A stretch of 64,000 bases of DNA from Evansella cellulosilytica DSM 2522 (GTDB taxonomy: Bacteria > Bacillota > Bacilli > Bacillales > Salisediminibacteriaceae), in the NCBI RefSeq assembly GCF_000177235.2, contig NC_014829.1, positions 2,294,001 through 2,358,000 on the forward strand. Direction: 5' to 3'. Position numbers and translations under genes: made by a program. Shown piece after piece: positions 53,996 to 63,803 of the stretch. The notes below the pieces were generated by a model, which worked only from the letters and a program-made list of their open reading frames with translations, was not told the DNA's origin and searched no databases. Numbering within the stretch: the stretch's first letter is position 1; each line of letters starts with the position of its first letter.

Positions 53996-54700
53996 CTACT
54001 TATCTCTTAAACGTAAAGTTCCGTGCCGTTGACCAAGACTAAAATATAAAAGGAACACTACTGAAAAAATGATATATAATGACAAATACATATTGAAGTA
54101 GCCTTCTCGAATCCAAAATGGAGCTGAAATTAAGCTCAATAGCCAAATCATGGAGATATTGCCAATGATGCTAGACCAAATGTATTGATAAGTAGTGATT
54201 GGGCTCAACGCTGCAGCTACTGATATGATGTTACTTGGCATAATAGGTATACTTCGCAATACAATGATAACTAAAATGCCATATTTAGAAACGAGTCTTA
54301 ATACGCGTTCAAGTTGTTCCTTTCGTTTATTCCAAAAGTGTTCAATCCACTTACCACTAAAAGATTTTGTCAATAAATAACAAAATATACTACTAAGAAA
54401 AGTACCTAAAAAGCTAAATATAAAACCTTCGATTAATCCGAAGGAAATGAAATGGATAAGAATGACGACTAAAATAGGAAATATTGTGACAACACCTTGC
54501 ACAATCATTAGAGGCAGTGTAATCCATAATAGTTGATAGCCAATCTCCTCGTATAAATAATCAGTAAAATAACTAATGTCTTCTTGTCTTAAGTATGTGA
54601 TCCATTCCCAATCAATGATAAGGATAATGACTAGTATACTTATAAGGAGAAAAGCTAATTTTCTAAGTATAGTAGGATTGTGGAATAATTTTGAAAACAT
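53996..54700 (-). CDS. TVP38/TMEM64 family membrane protein (second copy)
   Basis: A 234-residue membrane protein with family segments FPILVVILIHFISFGLIEGF and LVIIVLRSIPIMPSNIISVAAALS. Distant from the copy at 40275-40943. GGTGAAACATC lies before the ATG. It may be in one transcription unit with the DUF2207-like gene downstream. Confidence 0.85.
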   Translation of the reverse strand: MFSKLFHNPTILRKLAFLLISILVIILIIDWEWITYLRQEDISYFTDYLYEEIGYQLLWITLPLMIVQGVVTIFPILVVILIHFISFGLIEGFIFSFLGTFLSSIFCYLLTKSFSGKWIEHFWNKRKEQLERVLRLVSKYGILVIIVLRSIPIMPSNIISVAAALSPITTYQYIWSSIIGNISMIWLLSLISAPFWIREGYFNMYLSLYIIFSVVFLLYFSLGQRHGTLRLRDK

Positions 54701-54879
54701 GATGTTTCACCTTCCGATGCCGTCTATTTGAGACCCATCTAAGTATTCTAATTCTATTATAGCGAAAATAGGTGATAATGACCGAAAAAATAATGTATCC
54801 TAGCGAATCCATTAAAGGAGTCTGTAGTATAATTGAACTGTGATAGGGTTATATGTAGTGAAACGCTAGGATGGAAAAG

Positions 54880-55356
54880 TTAAAACCGTTCTTCCGATTG
54901 CTGACTTTTGCGTAACAGAAGAGCTCTTATAATAAAGCCAACAGCTAAGCCAGGAAGTAAAAAGAGCATTGGCAAAAATACAGGTCCAATTAAAACACCA
55001 AACAGTGTAAATGTGTGGGAATAAATAAGTCCAACAGTCACGAAATAAGCGCCAAATGCAAATGGAAAGTACATATATGGTGATGGAGAATTAGCATCTT
55101 TATGCGCATCCCACAGTGAAAACATATAAAGACAAGGATAAAACATAAGCCATTGATAGTCGGTTACGTGAATCGCATCCTCGATGTTTCCGTTAAATGA
55201 ATGAACAATCGCAACATTAAAATTGCTTTGAACATTTACGATAAACTCAGCTAAAATAAATACAATACCTTTTAAATACTGTTTGTTAAGTAGTTGACCG
55301 AAGCCAGGTAAAGCAATGCTCCAAAATAAAGGTTCATAATTCTTCGTTTTCTTCAC
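54880..55356 (-). CDS. Hypothetical membrane protein
   Basis: A 158-residue membrane protein with about four helices. The opening SIALPGFGQLLNKQYLKGIVFILAE resembles the TM2-like proteins of Bacillaceae. GTG start preceded by GAGGTG. It follows the 35-residue frame at 55369-55476 by 12 bases. Confidence 0.7.
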   Translation of the reverse strand: MKKTKNYEPLFWSIALPGFGQLLNKQYLKGIVFILAEFIVNVQSNFNVAIVHSFNGNIEDAIHVTDYQWLMFYPCLYMFSLWDAHKDANSPSPYMYFPFAFGAYFVTVGLIYSHTFTLFGVLIGPVFLPMLFLLPGLAVGFIIRALLLRKSQQSEERF

Positions 55357-55368
55357 TGTAAAGCACCT

Positions 55369-55476
55369 CTATTGACTCAACGTTTTTGCTCTAGAATAGA
55401 GGGGGAAATGCTGTGAAGAAATATACTTACCTTTGTATAAATGTTTTTGTTTCATTAATAAATCATATTTTCCCAT
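55369..55476 (-). CDS. Small hypothetical peptide (35 residues)
   Basis: MGKYDLLMKQKHLYKGKYIS and a short C-terminal tail, with AGGAGGT five bases upstream. It is probably the first gene of a two-gene unit with the membrane protein downstream. Function unknown. Confidence 0.5.
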   Translation of the reverse strand: MGKYDLLMKQKHLYKGKYISSQHFPLYSRAKTLSQ

Positions 55477-55561
55477 ATTAACCTCCTATAATTATATAGT
55501 CATGTGGATTTATAGTGTTTACTAAATGGGAAATATTATTTCGTAGAGAAAAAAATAAATG

Positions 55562-56389
55562 TTAAGAAGGACTTTGTATTTCTTTTTCTATATATCGTTT
55601 AAAACAATACATGACAAAACGGTGTAGTAAACTTTGACTCATTCGGTATATTGACCACGGTAATGCAGGGCAGAAATGAATAATTGCTGTATACAATTCA
55701 CGTTTATTTGGTGACACAACAAAAAGAAACCTTCCATTATTTCTAACTGAGGATTTTCCTTTTTTCTTTAAAATGCCACCGATAATTTTTAATTCAGTGA
55801 TGGATGAATGGTGTATCGTTTTATTAAATTTAAAAACTAATAATGGGTATTTGATTGGACGAAAATGAAATGAATAGTATGGAAATGATTCCTTGACAAT
55901 AATTCCTCTAAAAAAAGTTGGTAACCAGGAAAAATATGCCTCCATATATGTTTTCGCAAGATGATTATAGCTTGTGCGCGGAAGATTATATTTCTGAATA
56001 GAAGTTATTGTTTTTTCACTTCTTAAGTACCGAGGTTTTCTTTTATTGGAATCTACACGAATGATTCCATTATTAGAATATGGAACAATTGACTTTTCAT
56101 CCTCTTTCCATATAAAGAATTGCTTATTCTGTATAGATGAGAGGTAGTAGATGAAATATATAAACATCTCAGAAAAATGAGAGGCGTTCCCTTGTAAAAA
56201 ATGATCACGATTTAAAATATGCTGTGATAATATAATTTCATCATATTGTTGTATTAATGGATAGAAATAATCTACAGAAAATAGCACTTCATGAAATGGA
56301 ATAATAGTGATATGCTTGACTTTAGAAGGAAACAACTCTTTTATATTACTTTCTGTATCCGAAGTGAAAACTAAGGTAGATTTAGCCAT
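55562..56389 (-). CDS. Hypothetical protein, 275 residues
   Basis: A soluble protein rich in aromatic residues and lysine (YFYPLIQQYDEIILSQHILN, YMEAYFSWLPTFFRGIIVKE). No domain recognised. GGGTTGGGGAAATGG precedes the ATG. It may be lineage-specific. Divergent from the YwpF-like gene. Confidence 0.6.
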   Translation of the reverse strand: MAKSTLVFTSDTESNIKELFPSKVKHITIIPFHEVLFSVDYFYPLIQQYDEIILSQHILNRDHFLQGNASHFSEMFIYFIYYLSSIQNKQFFIWKEDEKSIVPYSNNGIIRVDSNKRKPRYLRSEKTITSIQKYNLPRTSYNHLAKTYMEAYFSWLPTFFRGIIVKESFPYYSFHFRPIKYPLLVFKFNKTIHHSSITELKIIGGILKKKGKSSVRNNGRFLFVVSPNKRELYTAIIHFCPALPWSIYRMSQSLLHRFVMYCFKRYIEKEIQSPS

Positions 56390-56582
56390 TTCCCCAACCC
56401 TTTCAGTGTTTTATTCTAAATTCAAGACTACCGAATAGAACGTGGAAAGTAAAACATTTAAATATTAATGTTCCAGTAAAAAAATGAAAAAGAAGAAGAA
56501 AAAAGCAATTTAAAAAAAGGTTTTTACATACTAAAGACGAATTATTTTATTTATAGGTTTTAATTGGAGGTGTTATGTAGCT

Positions 56583-57095
56583 TTGAAAACATTTAAACTC
56601 TGTTCACTTGCTATGCTTTTTGATAATGAAGAGCTGCAAGATGATAAGCTTTATCAAGGGAAAGATATTCCGTTAGTAGATGGATTAATTATAAATAAAG
56701 AAGAAGCCGAGAAAAACTGGCTTATTGAAGCAGTATTGACAAATGAGTGGAAGCCTTTTTTTGATGAATATGAAGCGAACCAACAGCAATTCATGACAGA
56801 GGTCACTATTACTAAGAAAACAAACGATCCTGCAACACTCGTCTGCAAAGTACTTCACGTTCATAAATTAAAAGAGTATATATCCGTTCATTTTGAAGGT
56901 GTTTTAGTAATGAAAAAGGATGATTTATCAGATATGCTCCTAAAAAATTTAATTAATGAAGGGTATTCTGGTGAAGCATTATTTAAGGAATTCAAAAAAA
57001 GGAAAAGAGATCGTGGAAAAGCAATTCAAGGTATTTTGAATACTGCATATGAGCAAGTGAAGCAAAAAGGTTTTTATGATGAAGAACCATCTTAA
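56583..57095 (+). CDS. ywpF: YwpF-like protein with C-terminal extension
   Basis: A 170-residue protein. KTFKLCSLAMLF, DIPLVDGLIINKEEAEKNWLIEAVL and TEVTITKKTNDPATL match YwpF of B. subtilis (about 135 residues). The last ~45 residues (LFKEFKKRKRDRGKAIQGIL) are a basic helical extension. TTG start after GGAGGTG. Function unknown. Confidence 0.8.
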   Translation: MKTFKLCSLAMLFDNEELQDDKLYQGKDIPLVDGLIINKEEAEKNWLIEAVLTNEWKPFFDEYEANQQQFMTEVTITKKTNDPATLVCKVLHVHKLKEYISVHFEGVLVMKKDDLSDMLLKNLINEGYSGEALFKEFKKRKRDRGKAIQGILNTAYEQVKQKGFYDEEPS

Positions 57096-57268
57096 ATGTT
57101 ATATTATGGTGAGCTTGTTTATTGAAAATCTCTATTCGCATAGATTGTTATTTTTAAGAATATTTATTTAGTCAAATAAAGCCCTTTTTTTTACAAAAAC
57201 AGCCTATTGAAAAGAAACGTCTTCTTTGATTGAAGGCGTTTTTCATAGTTAGGGAGGTAGAAACACGG

Positions 57269-60200
57269 ATGAAACATGCTAACAAAACAAACATTACTAT
57301 TGTCAAATATGAACCAACACATGCGAAGGCTGTTGCAAAAATGTGGAATGAAAGCAGTGAGGGATGGGGGGGACATTCAGAGGTTAAAACAGAAGAGGAA
57401 GTTCGTATTCAAGAGGAGAACTCCACTAATATAATTACCTATATTGCTTTTGACGGTGATGAGGCTGTTGGTTACTGTGGATTATCGGAATATCGTGAAG
57501 ATGTAGGCTCTCTGTATGTTCCTTTATTAAATGTAAGAACAGATTACCATGGTAAAAAAATTGGAAAGCAATTACTACTTAAGGCGTTAGAAGAAACCAT
57601 CGATCGTGGGTGGCCACGCCTTGACTTAAATACGTGGCCGGGCAATACAAAAGCGGTACCACTTTATAAAAAGTGTGGTTTCTTTTGGGAAAATAGAGAT
57701 GATTCTGTCCACTTAATGAATTTTTTACCAACAGTATTAAATATTCCTGCATTTACTTCATTTTTCAATAAGACAAATTGGTATGAGCATAGTGTTCGTG
57801 CAATAGAAGTTGAGCCCGACGGTAGAAAAGAAGGCGATTTTGAGCTGTACGATTACTTCTGGAAACATGAGGGAGATTCTCTACATGTCGCAATTGAAAA
57901 AACAGGGCGAGGCATTTGTGAAGTCAAGACAAACGAGTATGCGATTTCTATGCACTTAGATAGCCACAAAGTTATTTACGGGAAAGGGTATCCTGTCAGA
58001 TTTCGAATAAATAATTATACTAGAAAGCCATTACATATAAAACTAGCAGGAATCAATCAAGATAATATCGAGTTTCCAATGTTCGTACAATCGGAAGTTT
58101 CAAACTCCGATGTATTAGAGGGCTCTTTTATCTTGTCGGAAACGAATAAGTTACAAAGCTCAAAAAAAACACACCCAACAATTACCGCTAATGTGTGGAT
58201 TAATGATCAAGAGCTTATATTAAAAACGGGAATTCTACCTATCGCACCAGTAAAGTGTATTGGAAAAACAACTGGAACATTCAGTATATTAAACAGAGAG
58301 CAATTAGCGTATATTGAGCTTGAAAATAACTGTAATAGTGATGTGACGCTATTTTTCCGATTAAATAATCATGAAGGAGTGACTTTTGGTCAAGAAAGAT
58401 GGCAAGTCGACCTTACAGCACACCAAAGAACAACCATTCCTATTCCATATACGCTTTCGAGAGCAACATTTTATAATGAAAATATTGCAATGACAATGGT
58501 AGATAACAATAATAATATTTCTTTTAGTCAGCAGCTCACTTTCCCATTTCATTCACCAGGCTTTCCGTTACATGGGGAATGTTTAGAATACTATCATTTG
58601 TTTCATGGTTTTACTCATATTTCTATCAAGAAAGAGACGAACGAGCTGTTGTACGAGCGTGGGCAAAAAAATAGTAGCGAATATACATTTCATTACCCTA
58701 AACTTGGTAAGCCTTTCTCAGAGGAATTTTCTATTGCATCACCAATCGATGTGAAGTTTTATGTGAAAGCGCATTGTGTAGGGGTAGTATTAACATATGA
58801 ATCAAGAGATTTTCCTCACGTGTTTCTTCACCGAGAAGTGGAACTAACTGGCGATGGCATAATGAGTCAGCAATATGTGATCGAAAATAAAGGGGATAAA
58901 GCTTTAAAAAACCTGCAATTAAATTATGCCCATTCGTTCTCCTTAGAGGATGCACACATTCCCTACGATGGACAAATCGTTTATATACCTGGTACGTTGC
59001 ATAGTGAGGTTATTTATTGGGAAGACAAGAAATTGACCGAAAATTGGCTGCTGTCACATGCAGGAAATAAACATTCTGCACTCATTTGGGAAGAACATGT
59101 TCCTATTCACTTTCAGCATTGGCATCATCAATATTTTGAAGAATGTTTTCCTGAGATCGATTCAGGAAAACGAGTGAAGTCACAAAAGATGTGGTTTGGA
59201 CAGCAAATATTTTCGTCAGTAGATGAAGTGAGAGAATTTGCGAATCAAAAATCGAAAATCATTACTACAAATGAAGAACCATTAAGCTTTTCGATAAAGG
59301 GTTCTCCAATTATCAAAAATGAAGCAATAGTAACGTTTCAACCATTCGTAAAAAAGAATGTGGACCTTGATCTAACAATTCTAAGTAATGAGGGTAATTT
59401 TGCGCATTCCATTACACGCTCAAAATCCGAGCCTTTATCGGCCTTTAATGTTCATATACCTGTTAAATCGGAAAATGTGATGTCTGTTCAATTAAAAGGA
59501 ACATTATCATCACAGCATGTTGATAAACAATTAGTTTTGTTTCAAGAAACAACTACCTCTGTAAAAACAGAGGAAAAAGTGGTCGATGGACATCATACGT
59601 ATGAAATTTCTAATGATATTTTCACACTTAAATCAGCACCAAGCTTTTTCCCAAGTTTTTATTCTTTGACTGATTCGGAAACAGAGTGGTTGGCTTCTTC
59701 TTTTCCAACCCCTATTTCAAAGTCATGGTGGAATCCTTGGGTAGGTGGATTAAGCTTTGGAATTGAGTATTTACTGCAAAGGAAAATGCTTGATCTCCCT
59801 TCGAAAGCAAAATTTGTAACCGTTTTTGATCAGTATAGTGAAGAGTGGACTGGGATTCAGATCACTACGATTGTGGAAGATCATCCTAAATATGAGGGAT
59901 TAACGTTCCACCAATTTGCGGTAACTAGACCTGGTATACCAGTACTTGCTTTTTTCACCCTTTTAGAACAAAATGTTGGAAAGCATTTCTATGGTACGAT
60001 TGAAAGAACGTATTTTAATTTATCTCAAGGAGAAAAAATAGGTGACCTTACTATTCATGTAAATGACCAAGAATCGCAAGCTTTTCAGCATCATGCTCAT
60101 GAGGTTGATCTATATCATTTAAAAGATGCTTTATTCGAACGGAAGGGGATAAAAAACAAGCTTCACTTTATTCCGAATAAAAGTATAGAGGATGTAGCCA

Positions 60201-60388
60201 CCTACATGAACAAAGAGGTAATTTTAGGGGCGGCAGAACAGCCATTGTACACTAAAAACGGTGAAACTGAAATAACCGAACCGCATTTTTTTGTTTTATC
60301 AGAGCACACTTATAAACTAGGCGATTATCACTCTTTACGCTCATTAAGGTTTACTATAGAAAGGAAGAGTTCGAGTGAAAATAATTGA
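57269..60388 (+). CDS. Large protein: GNAT domain fused to a ~880-residue beta-rich region
   Basis: A 1039-residue protein. Residues 1-155 are a GNAT acetyltransferase (VRTDYHGKKIGKQLLLKALE, then NTWPGNTKAVPLYKKCGFF). The remainder is beta-rich, with Asn-rich strand repeats and no signal peptide or membrane helix; the C-terminal part (WWNPWVGGLSFGIEYLLQRK) recalls carbohydrate or peptidase accessory folds. ATG 57269 follows GGGAGG. It overlaps the amidohydrolase gene by 14 bases, so the two are likely coupled. Substrate unknown. Confidence 0.75.
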   Translation: MKHANKTNITIVKYEPTHAKAVAKMWNESSEGWGGHSEVKTEEEVRIQEENSTNIITYIAFDGDEAVGYCGLSEYREDVGSLYVPLLNVRTDYHGKKIGKQLLLKALEETIDRGWPRLDLNTWPGNTKAVPLYKKCGFFWENRDDSVHLMNFLPTVLNIPAFTSFFNKTNWYEHSVRAIEVEPDGRKEGDFELYDYFWKHEGDSLHVAIEKTGRGICEVKTNEYAISMHLDSHKVIYGKGYPVRFRINNYTRKPLHIKLAGINQDNIEFPMFVQSEVSNSDVLEGSFILSETNKLQSSKKTHPTITANVWINDQELILKTGILPIAPVKCIGKTTGTFSILNREQLAYIELENNCNSDVTLFFRLNNHEGVTFGQERWQVDLTAHQRTTIPIPYTLSRATFYNENIAMTMVDNNNNISFSQQLTFPFHSPGFPLHGECLEYYHLFHGFTHISIKKETNELLYERGQKNSSEYTFHYPKLGKPFSEEFSIASPIDVKFYVKAHCVGVVLTYESRDFPHVFLHREVELTGDGIMSQQYVIENKGDKALKNLQLNYAHSFSLEDAHIPYDGQIVYIPGTLHSEVIYWEDKKLTENWLLSHAGNKHSALIWEEHVPIHFQHWHHQYFEECFPEIDSGKRVKSQKMWFGQQIFSSVDEVREFANQKSKIITTNEEPLSFSIKGSPIIKNEAIVTFQPFVKKNVDLDLTILSNEGNFAHSITRSKSEPLSAFNVHIPVKSENVMSVQLKGTLSSQHVDKQLVLFQETTTSVKTEEKVVDGHHTYEISNDIFTLKSAPSFFPSFYSLTDSETEWLASSFPTPISKSWWNPWVGGLSFGIEYLLQRKMLDLPSKAKFVTVFDQYSEEWTGIQITTIVEDHPKYEGLTFHQFAVTRPGIPVLAFFTLLEQNVGKHFYGTIERTYFNLSQGEKIGDLTIHVNDQESQAFQHHAHEVDLYHLKDALFERKGIKNKLHFIPNKSIEDVATYMNKEVILGAAEQPLYTKNGETEITEPHFFVLSEHTYKLGDYHSLRSLRFTIERKSSSENN

Positions 60389-61241
60389 TGCCCATATACA
60401 TTTATCACATATTGAGTCTTTTCAGTATACTGCCAAAAAATTATCACACTTAGATTATTCCTTGCGAGGATTAACGAAAGAAATGGAAGAAAATAATGTG
60501 GTTTTAAGTATTGGAATGGGGCTAAGGGAATTGGAAGGTGGAGAAGGATTTCCAGATAGTAAGCCCCCCACACCAATGGCTTTAGATATGTTAAAAACAC
60601 CAGATAAGAGAGTCGTTCATTGCGCAGGTGTTAATCCTTATCGCCTCGGAAAAATGGAATTATATCAATTAGAAAAGCAGCTTTTACAGCCGGAGGTCGT
60701 CGGTATAAAAATATATTTAGGTTATTACCCTTTTTATGCTTACGATTCTGTTTATGACCCTGTTTATAAACTTGCGAAAGATTATCAAGTTCCTGTCGTT
60801 TTTCATACTGGTGATACATATTCTGAGCGCGGATTGTTAAAGTACGCACATCCGTTAACGCTAGATGAGGTTGCTGTGAGACATCGTGATGTCACGTTCG
60901 TTATGGCTCATTTTGGTGATCCCTGGATGCTTGATGCCGCAGAGGTTGTATATAAAAATCGTAACATGTTTGCTGATTTGTCAGGGCTGATTGTAGGGGA
61001 TAACAAAGAAGTCACGCGTATCATGAATACCCCTCACTTTTTTGATCACTTCAAGCATGCACTTGCATTTTGTGATCACTATGACAAGTTGTTATTTGGA
61101 ACGGATTGGCCATTAGTGCGTATGGAACCTTACATCAAATTTGTGAAACACTACATTCCTTCAGCAGCTTGGGACGATGTTTTTTATAAAACTGCTCTCC
61201 GCGTGTTTCCTAAAATCAAAAGTAGAATTCAGGAATTGTAG
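60375..61241 (+). CDS. Amidohydrolase (Amidohydrolase_2-like)
   Basis: A 288-residue TIM-barrel hydrolase. Metal ligands are visible in DAHIHLSH, VVFHTGD, MAHFGDPW and LFGTDWPL. GTG start inside the preceding gene. The overlap suggests a shared pathway with the GNAT fusion protein. Substrate unknown. Confidence 0.85.
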   Translation: MKIIDAHIHLSHIESFQYTAKKLSHLDYSLRGLTKEMEENNVVLSIGMGLRELEGGEGFPDSKPPTPMALDMLKTPDKRVVHCAGVNPYRLGKMELYQLEKQLLQPEVVGIKIYLGYYPFYAYDSVYDPVYKLAKDYQVPVVFHTGDTYSERGLLKYAHPLTLDEVAVRHRDVTFVMAHFGDPWMLDAAEVVYKNRNMFADLSGLIVGDNKEVTRIMNTPHFFDHFKHALAFCDHYDKLLFGTDWPLVRMEPYIKFVKHYIPSAAWDDVFYKTALRVFPKIKSRIQEL

Positions 61242-61273
61242 GTGGTCTGCCATCTGACCACCATTTAGGAGAG

Positions 61274-61657
61274 TTATTGGACGCGACGTTCTCTTTCATT
61301 TTCACTATGTCCGACAAAGAAACGGATGATGAGTTTACTTACTTGGTTTTTTAAGTGTGCATTTAAATATTTTGCTGTTAAAACGTATCCCCTGAAAAAA
61401 AATGTATACTCAGAAAAGGTTTGGTCGTGTTCGTTTAACTGTACCTTTAAACCTATTTCTTTCATCCTTGCTTTCGTATCATAAAGCTCTTTACTGAGCA
61501 CGTATAACGTTCGTTCAAGCAAATGGATATATGGTCCTTTGAGTTTTACCGGTGATTGATCGATGCGCATTAAATCTTTTTCTAACACCTTTCGGGCCAA
61601 CTCAAATAAGATGTAGCATTCACTTAACTGTTCTTCTTCTTCCGTGAGCTTGGCCAT
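61274..61657 (-). CDS. YhjD-like protein
   Basis: A 127-residue charged helical protein. LARKVLEKDLMRIDQSPVKL, KGPYIHLLERTLYVLSKEL and YTFFFRGYVLTAKYLNAHLK resemble YhjD of B. subtilis. yhjD is part of the LexA regulon in B. subtilis (established knowledge), and a perfect LexA-type palindrome lies about 85 bases upstream here. AAAGGAGTG precedes the ATG. Confidence 0.7.
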   Translation of the reverse strand: MAKLTEEEEQLSECYILFELARKVLEKDLMRIDQSPVKLKGPYIHLLERTLYVLSKELYDTKARMKEIGLKVQLNEHDQTFSEYTFFFRGYVLTAKYLNAHLKNQVSKLIIRFFVGHSENERERRVQ

Positions 61658-61728
61658 GTATGTTCACTCCTTTTTTGACTAGTTCTCTAGAAAGGGAATT
61701 GTGATTTCTCACTATGAAATATATGCAA

Positions 61729-61768
61729 GTATAATAAAAATAGAACACACGTTCTATTTTTATTATAC
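61729..61768. promoter_or_regulatory. Perfect 18-bp palindrome with LexA-like core
   Basis: GTATAATAAAAATAGAAC, ACAC, then the exact complement. The centre AGAAC-N4-GTTCT fits the LexA box. On the minus strand TTGACT lies upstream of a TATAAT within the left arm, so the operator overlaps a promoter for the YhjD-like gene. Confidence 0.75.
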
Positions 61769-61896
61769 TACTGATTTATAGAAAATAGTCAAGGGAATTT
61801 GTATTTTTCCATCGCAAAAAAAAATTACACTAGCCTTCATAAAGGTAAGTGTAATTTAACAAGGCAGTATAAAGTTTGTACCGATTCTAGTTTTTT

Positions 61897-62607
61897 CTAT
61901 GCTTCTCCAGCCAAACGAGGGAACATAATATTATTTTCTAGATGAACGTGCTGGAACATGTCTGACTCTAGTTGTTCTAGCCGTTGGAAGGTCATTTTGT
62001 ATGTTGTACAAGCCCCTTCTGGTAAGGTAAAATCAGAAGTGACTTGGCGCATTTGTTTTAACAAGTTACCAGCTTCTTCGTGCTCAGCTTCAAGCTCATC
62101 AATTTTGCTTAAAGCCGCACTCCGGTCAGTTTCCATATTGCTCTCATCATATTGGCGAATAGCAGGGAAAACAAATTGTTCTTCTTTCACCATGTGATGC
62201 TCAAGCTCTGTTTTTAAGCTGTGATACAAACGGTGAAGCTCTGCTAATTCTGGGTGACTATCACCGTGAACTCTAAAAATCTTTGTTACATAAAAGCTTA
62301 AGTCGGGCAACTCCTCCACGAGATAACGGTGGTGTCGGTGAATCACATGATCTATTAAAATCGAATAAGGGGCAGAAGTCCAATCTTCTTCATCTAGTGC
62401 CTTCATATCAACTGCTTGATCATATAGGCTTTGCAGAGATGTCAAAATTGAAGCTTCATCTAGTCCTTTTTCTTCAATTGCTTCGTGGATGGGGCGATTA
62501 CCGCCACAGCAAAAGTCAATTTTATGTGTTTTAAATAGTTCGTCTGAGCGTGGGACACGAATAACGATATCTCTTACTTTAGTGTCTCGTGTAAAAACTG
62601 TTTCCAT
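61897..62607 (-). CDS. ric: Iron-sulfur cluster repair di-iron protein (Ric/ScdA)
   Basis: A 236-residue Ric/ScdA/YtfE protein that repairs Fe-S clusters after nitrosative or oxidative damage. The N-terminal DUF542 has FCCGGNRPIHE (Cys33-Cys34). Hemerythrin-like His/Glu ligands are at IDHVIHRHHRYL, HHMVKEEQFVFP, EAEHEEAG and HVHLENNIMFP. ATG 62607 follows AAAGGAGG; the longer frame to 62658 has no site. Confidence 0.93.
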   Translation of the reverse strand: METVFTRDTKVRDIVIRVPRSDELFKTHKIDFCCGGNRPIHEAIEEKGLDEASILTSLQSLYDQAVDMKALDEEDWTSAPYSILIDHVIHRHHRYLVEELPDLSFYVTKIFRVHGDSHPELAELHRLYHSLKTELEHHMVKEEQFVFPAIRQYDESNMETDRSAALSKIDELEAEHEEAGNLLKQMRQVTSDFTLPEGACTTYKMTFQRLEQLESDMFQHVHLENNIMFPRLAGEA

Positions 62608-62665
62608 TAAGAAAGCCTCCTTTAAATAAGTTATCTTTATCATAAAGGTTAGAGTCAAACTTGTC

Positions 62666-62681
62666 GGTGATATGGCTCACC
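62666..62681. promoter_or_regulatory. FNR/CRP-type palindrome upstream of ric
   Basis: GGTGA-N6-TCACC is a perfect inverted repeat about 60 bases before the ric start. FNR sites are TGTGA-N6-TCACA, so three of the five bases in each arm match. Control by oxygen or NO is plausible but inferred. Confidence 0.45.
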
Positions 62682-62736
62682 TTGGAGAAGTTTGTATTAA
62701 AAACATGAAATAATATATAAAATAGGAGAGATTAGT

Positions 62737-63432
62737 ATGAAAAAGACGGTATTTTTAATGTGTTTATGTATTAGTGTGATTGTTAGTGCGTGTGGTCGAG
62801 AAGAGGAATTAGAACAAGGAGATAGTCTAGGTGAACTACCACAAATGAATGAAACGGTTGCTGATAATGAAATAGAGGCAATTATACATACGAACATGGG
62901 AGAGATTCAGATCAAGTTATTTCCGGAGCATGCACCGAAAACGGTAGAAAACTTTGTCACTTTAAGTGAGGACGGCTATTATGACGGTGTTATTTTTCAC
63001 CGAGTCATTGATAATTTCATGATTCAAGGCGGAGACCCTACAGGCACTGGCGCTGGAGGAGAAAGCGCATTCGGTGGCACATTTGAAGACGAATTTTCAC
63101 CGGCATTAGCACACTTCCGCGGGGCTCTTTCAATGGCGAACATAGGGGAGCCAAATACAAATAGAAGTCAGTTCTTTATTGTCCAAGCGGATAACTCTGA
63201 AGTCGAAGAGTATTTAGATTATTTAAAAGGGCAAGGGGGAGTATTCCCTGAAGAAGTAGTGGACTTTTATACTGAAGTAGGAGGCACACCACATTTAGAC
63301 AATGGTCACACAGTTTTTGGTCACGTCATTGGGGGAATGGACATTGTTGATACAATTGCTGGGGTACCTACAGGAGTGAATAACCGTCCGTTAGAAGATG
63401 TAATAATAGAAATGATAGAAATAAATCAATAA
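62737..63432 (+). CDS. Peptidyl-prolyl cis-trans isomerase, cyclophilin-type lipoprotein
   Basis: A 231-residue lipoprotein: signal peptide with lipobox VSAC (C19), then an acidic linker and a cyclophilin domain ([45 protein letters not shown]). It should aid protein folding on the outer face of the membrane. AGGAGAGAT precedes the ATG. Confidence 0.93.
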   Translation: MKKTVFLMCLCISVIVSACGREEELEQGDSLGELPQMNETVADNEIEAIIHTNMGEIQIKLFPEHAPKTVENFVTLSEDGYYDGVIFHRVIDNFMIQGGDPTGTGAGGESAFGGTFEDEFSPALAHFRGALSMANIGEPNTNRSQFFIVQADNSEVEEYLDYLKGQGGVFPEEVVDFYTEVGGTPHLDNGHTVFGHVIGGMDIVDTIAGVPTGVNNRPLEDVIIEMIEINQ

Positions 63433-63440
63433 ATCTTTTA

Positions 63441-63491
63441 TAAGAAAAACGTTATAACAGTTTTCACGAAGCTGTTATAACGTTTTTCTTA
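63441..63491 (+). terminator. Terminator after the cyclophilin gene
   Basis: A perfect 20-bp stem beginning TAAGAAAAACGTTATAACAG, with an 11-nt loop. Confidence 0.88.
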
Positions 63492-63512
63492 AATAAATTA
63501 CCTTATAAAAAC

Positions 63513-63555
63513 AGAAAAACCAACTTTAAGAACCCCTTCTTAAGGTTGGTTTTTC
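63513..63555 (-). terminator. Terminator of the 63618 gene
   Basis: AGAAAAACCAACTTTAAGA pairs with TCTTAAGGTTGGTTTTTCT (one G-T pair); it lies beyond the minus-strand stop. Confidence 0.8.
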
Positions 63556-63617
63556 TATCATGTAATGTATGAGCAACGTAATATATGTTGACGCTCATCA
63601 TTAATAAGTAATTACTA

Positions 63618-63803
63618 TTAATCACGAATACAAAAATATGCCATTGCGACTAAAGTTGCGAAAGCTAATATGACAAATGGACCGTCCATTAATGTACCAC
63701 TAGCAGCACCGTTTTCTTCTGCTGTATCTGCAAGAGCAACTGCAAATGGTGTAAATAGAAGTAAAAGTGCAAGTACAGATGATGTGAAAAAACGTTTTAG
63801 CAT
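63618..63803 (-). CDS. Small exported/membrane protein
   Basis: A 61-residue protein with a signal peptide ending ALA, a short polar segment and a C-terminal membrane helix (GPFVILAFATLVAMAYFCI). The start follows GGGGGGCT. No family recognised. The remaining 200 bases of the window hold nothing that could be called. Confidence 0.6.
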   Translation of the reverse strand: MLKRFFTSSVLALLLLFTPFAVALADTAEENGAASGTLMDGPFVILAFATLVAMAYFCIRD

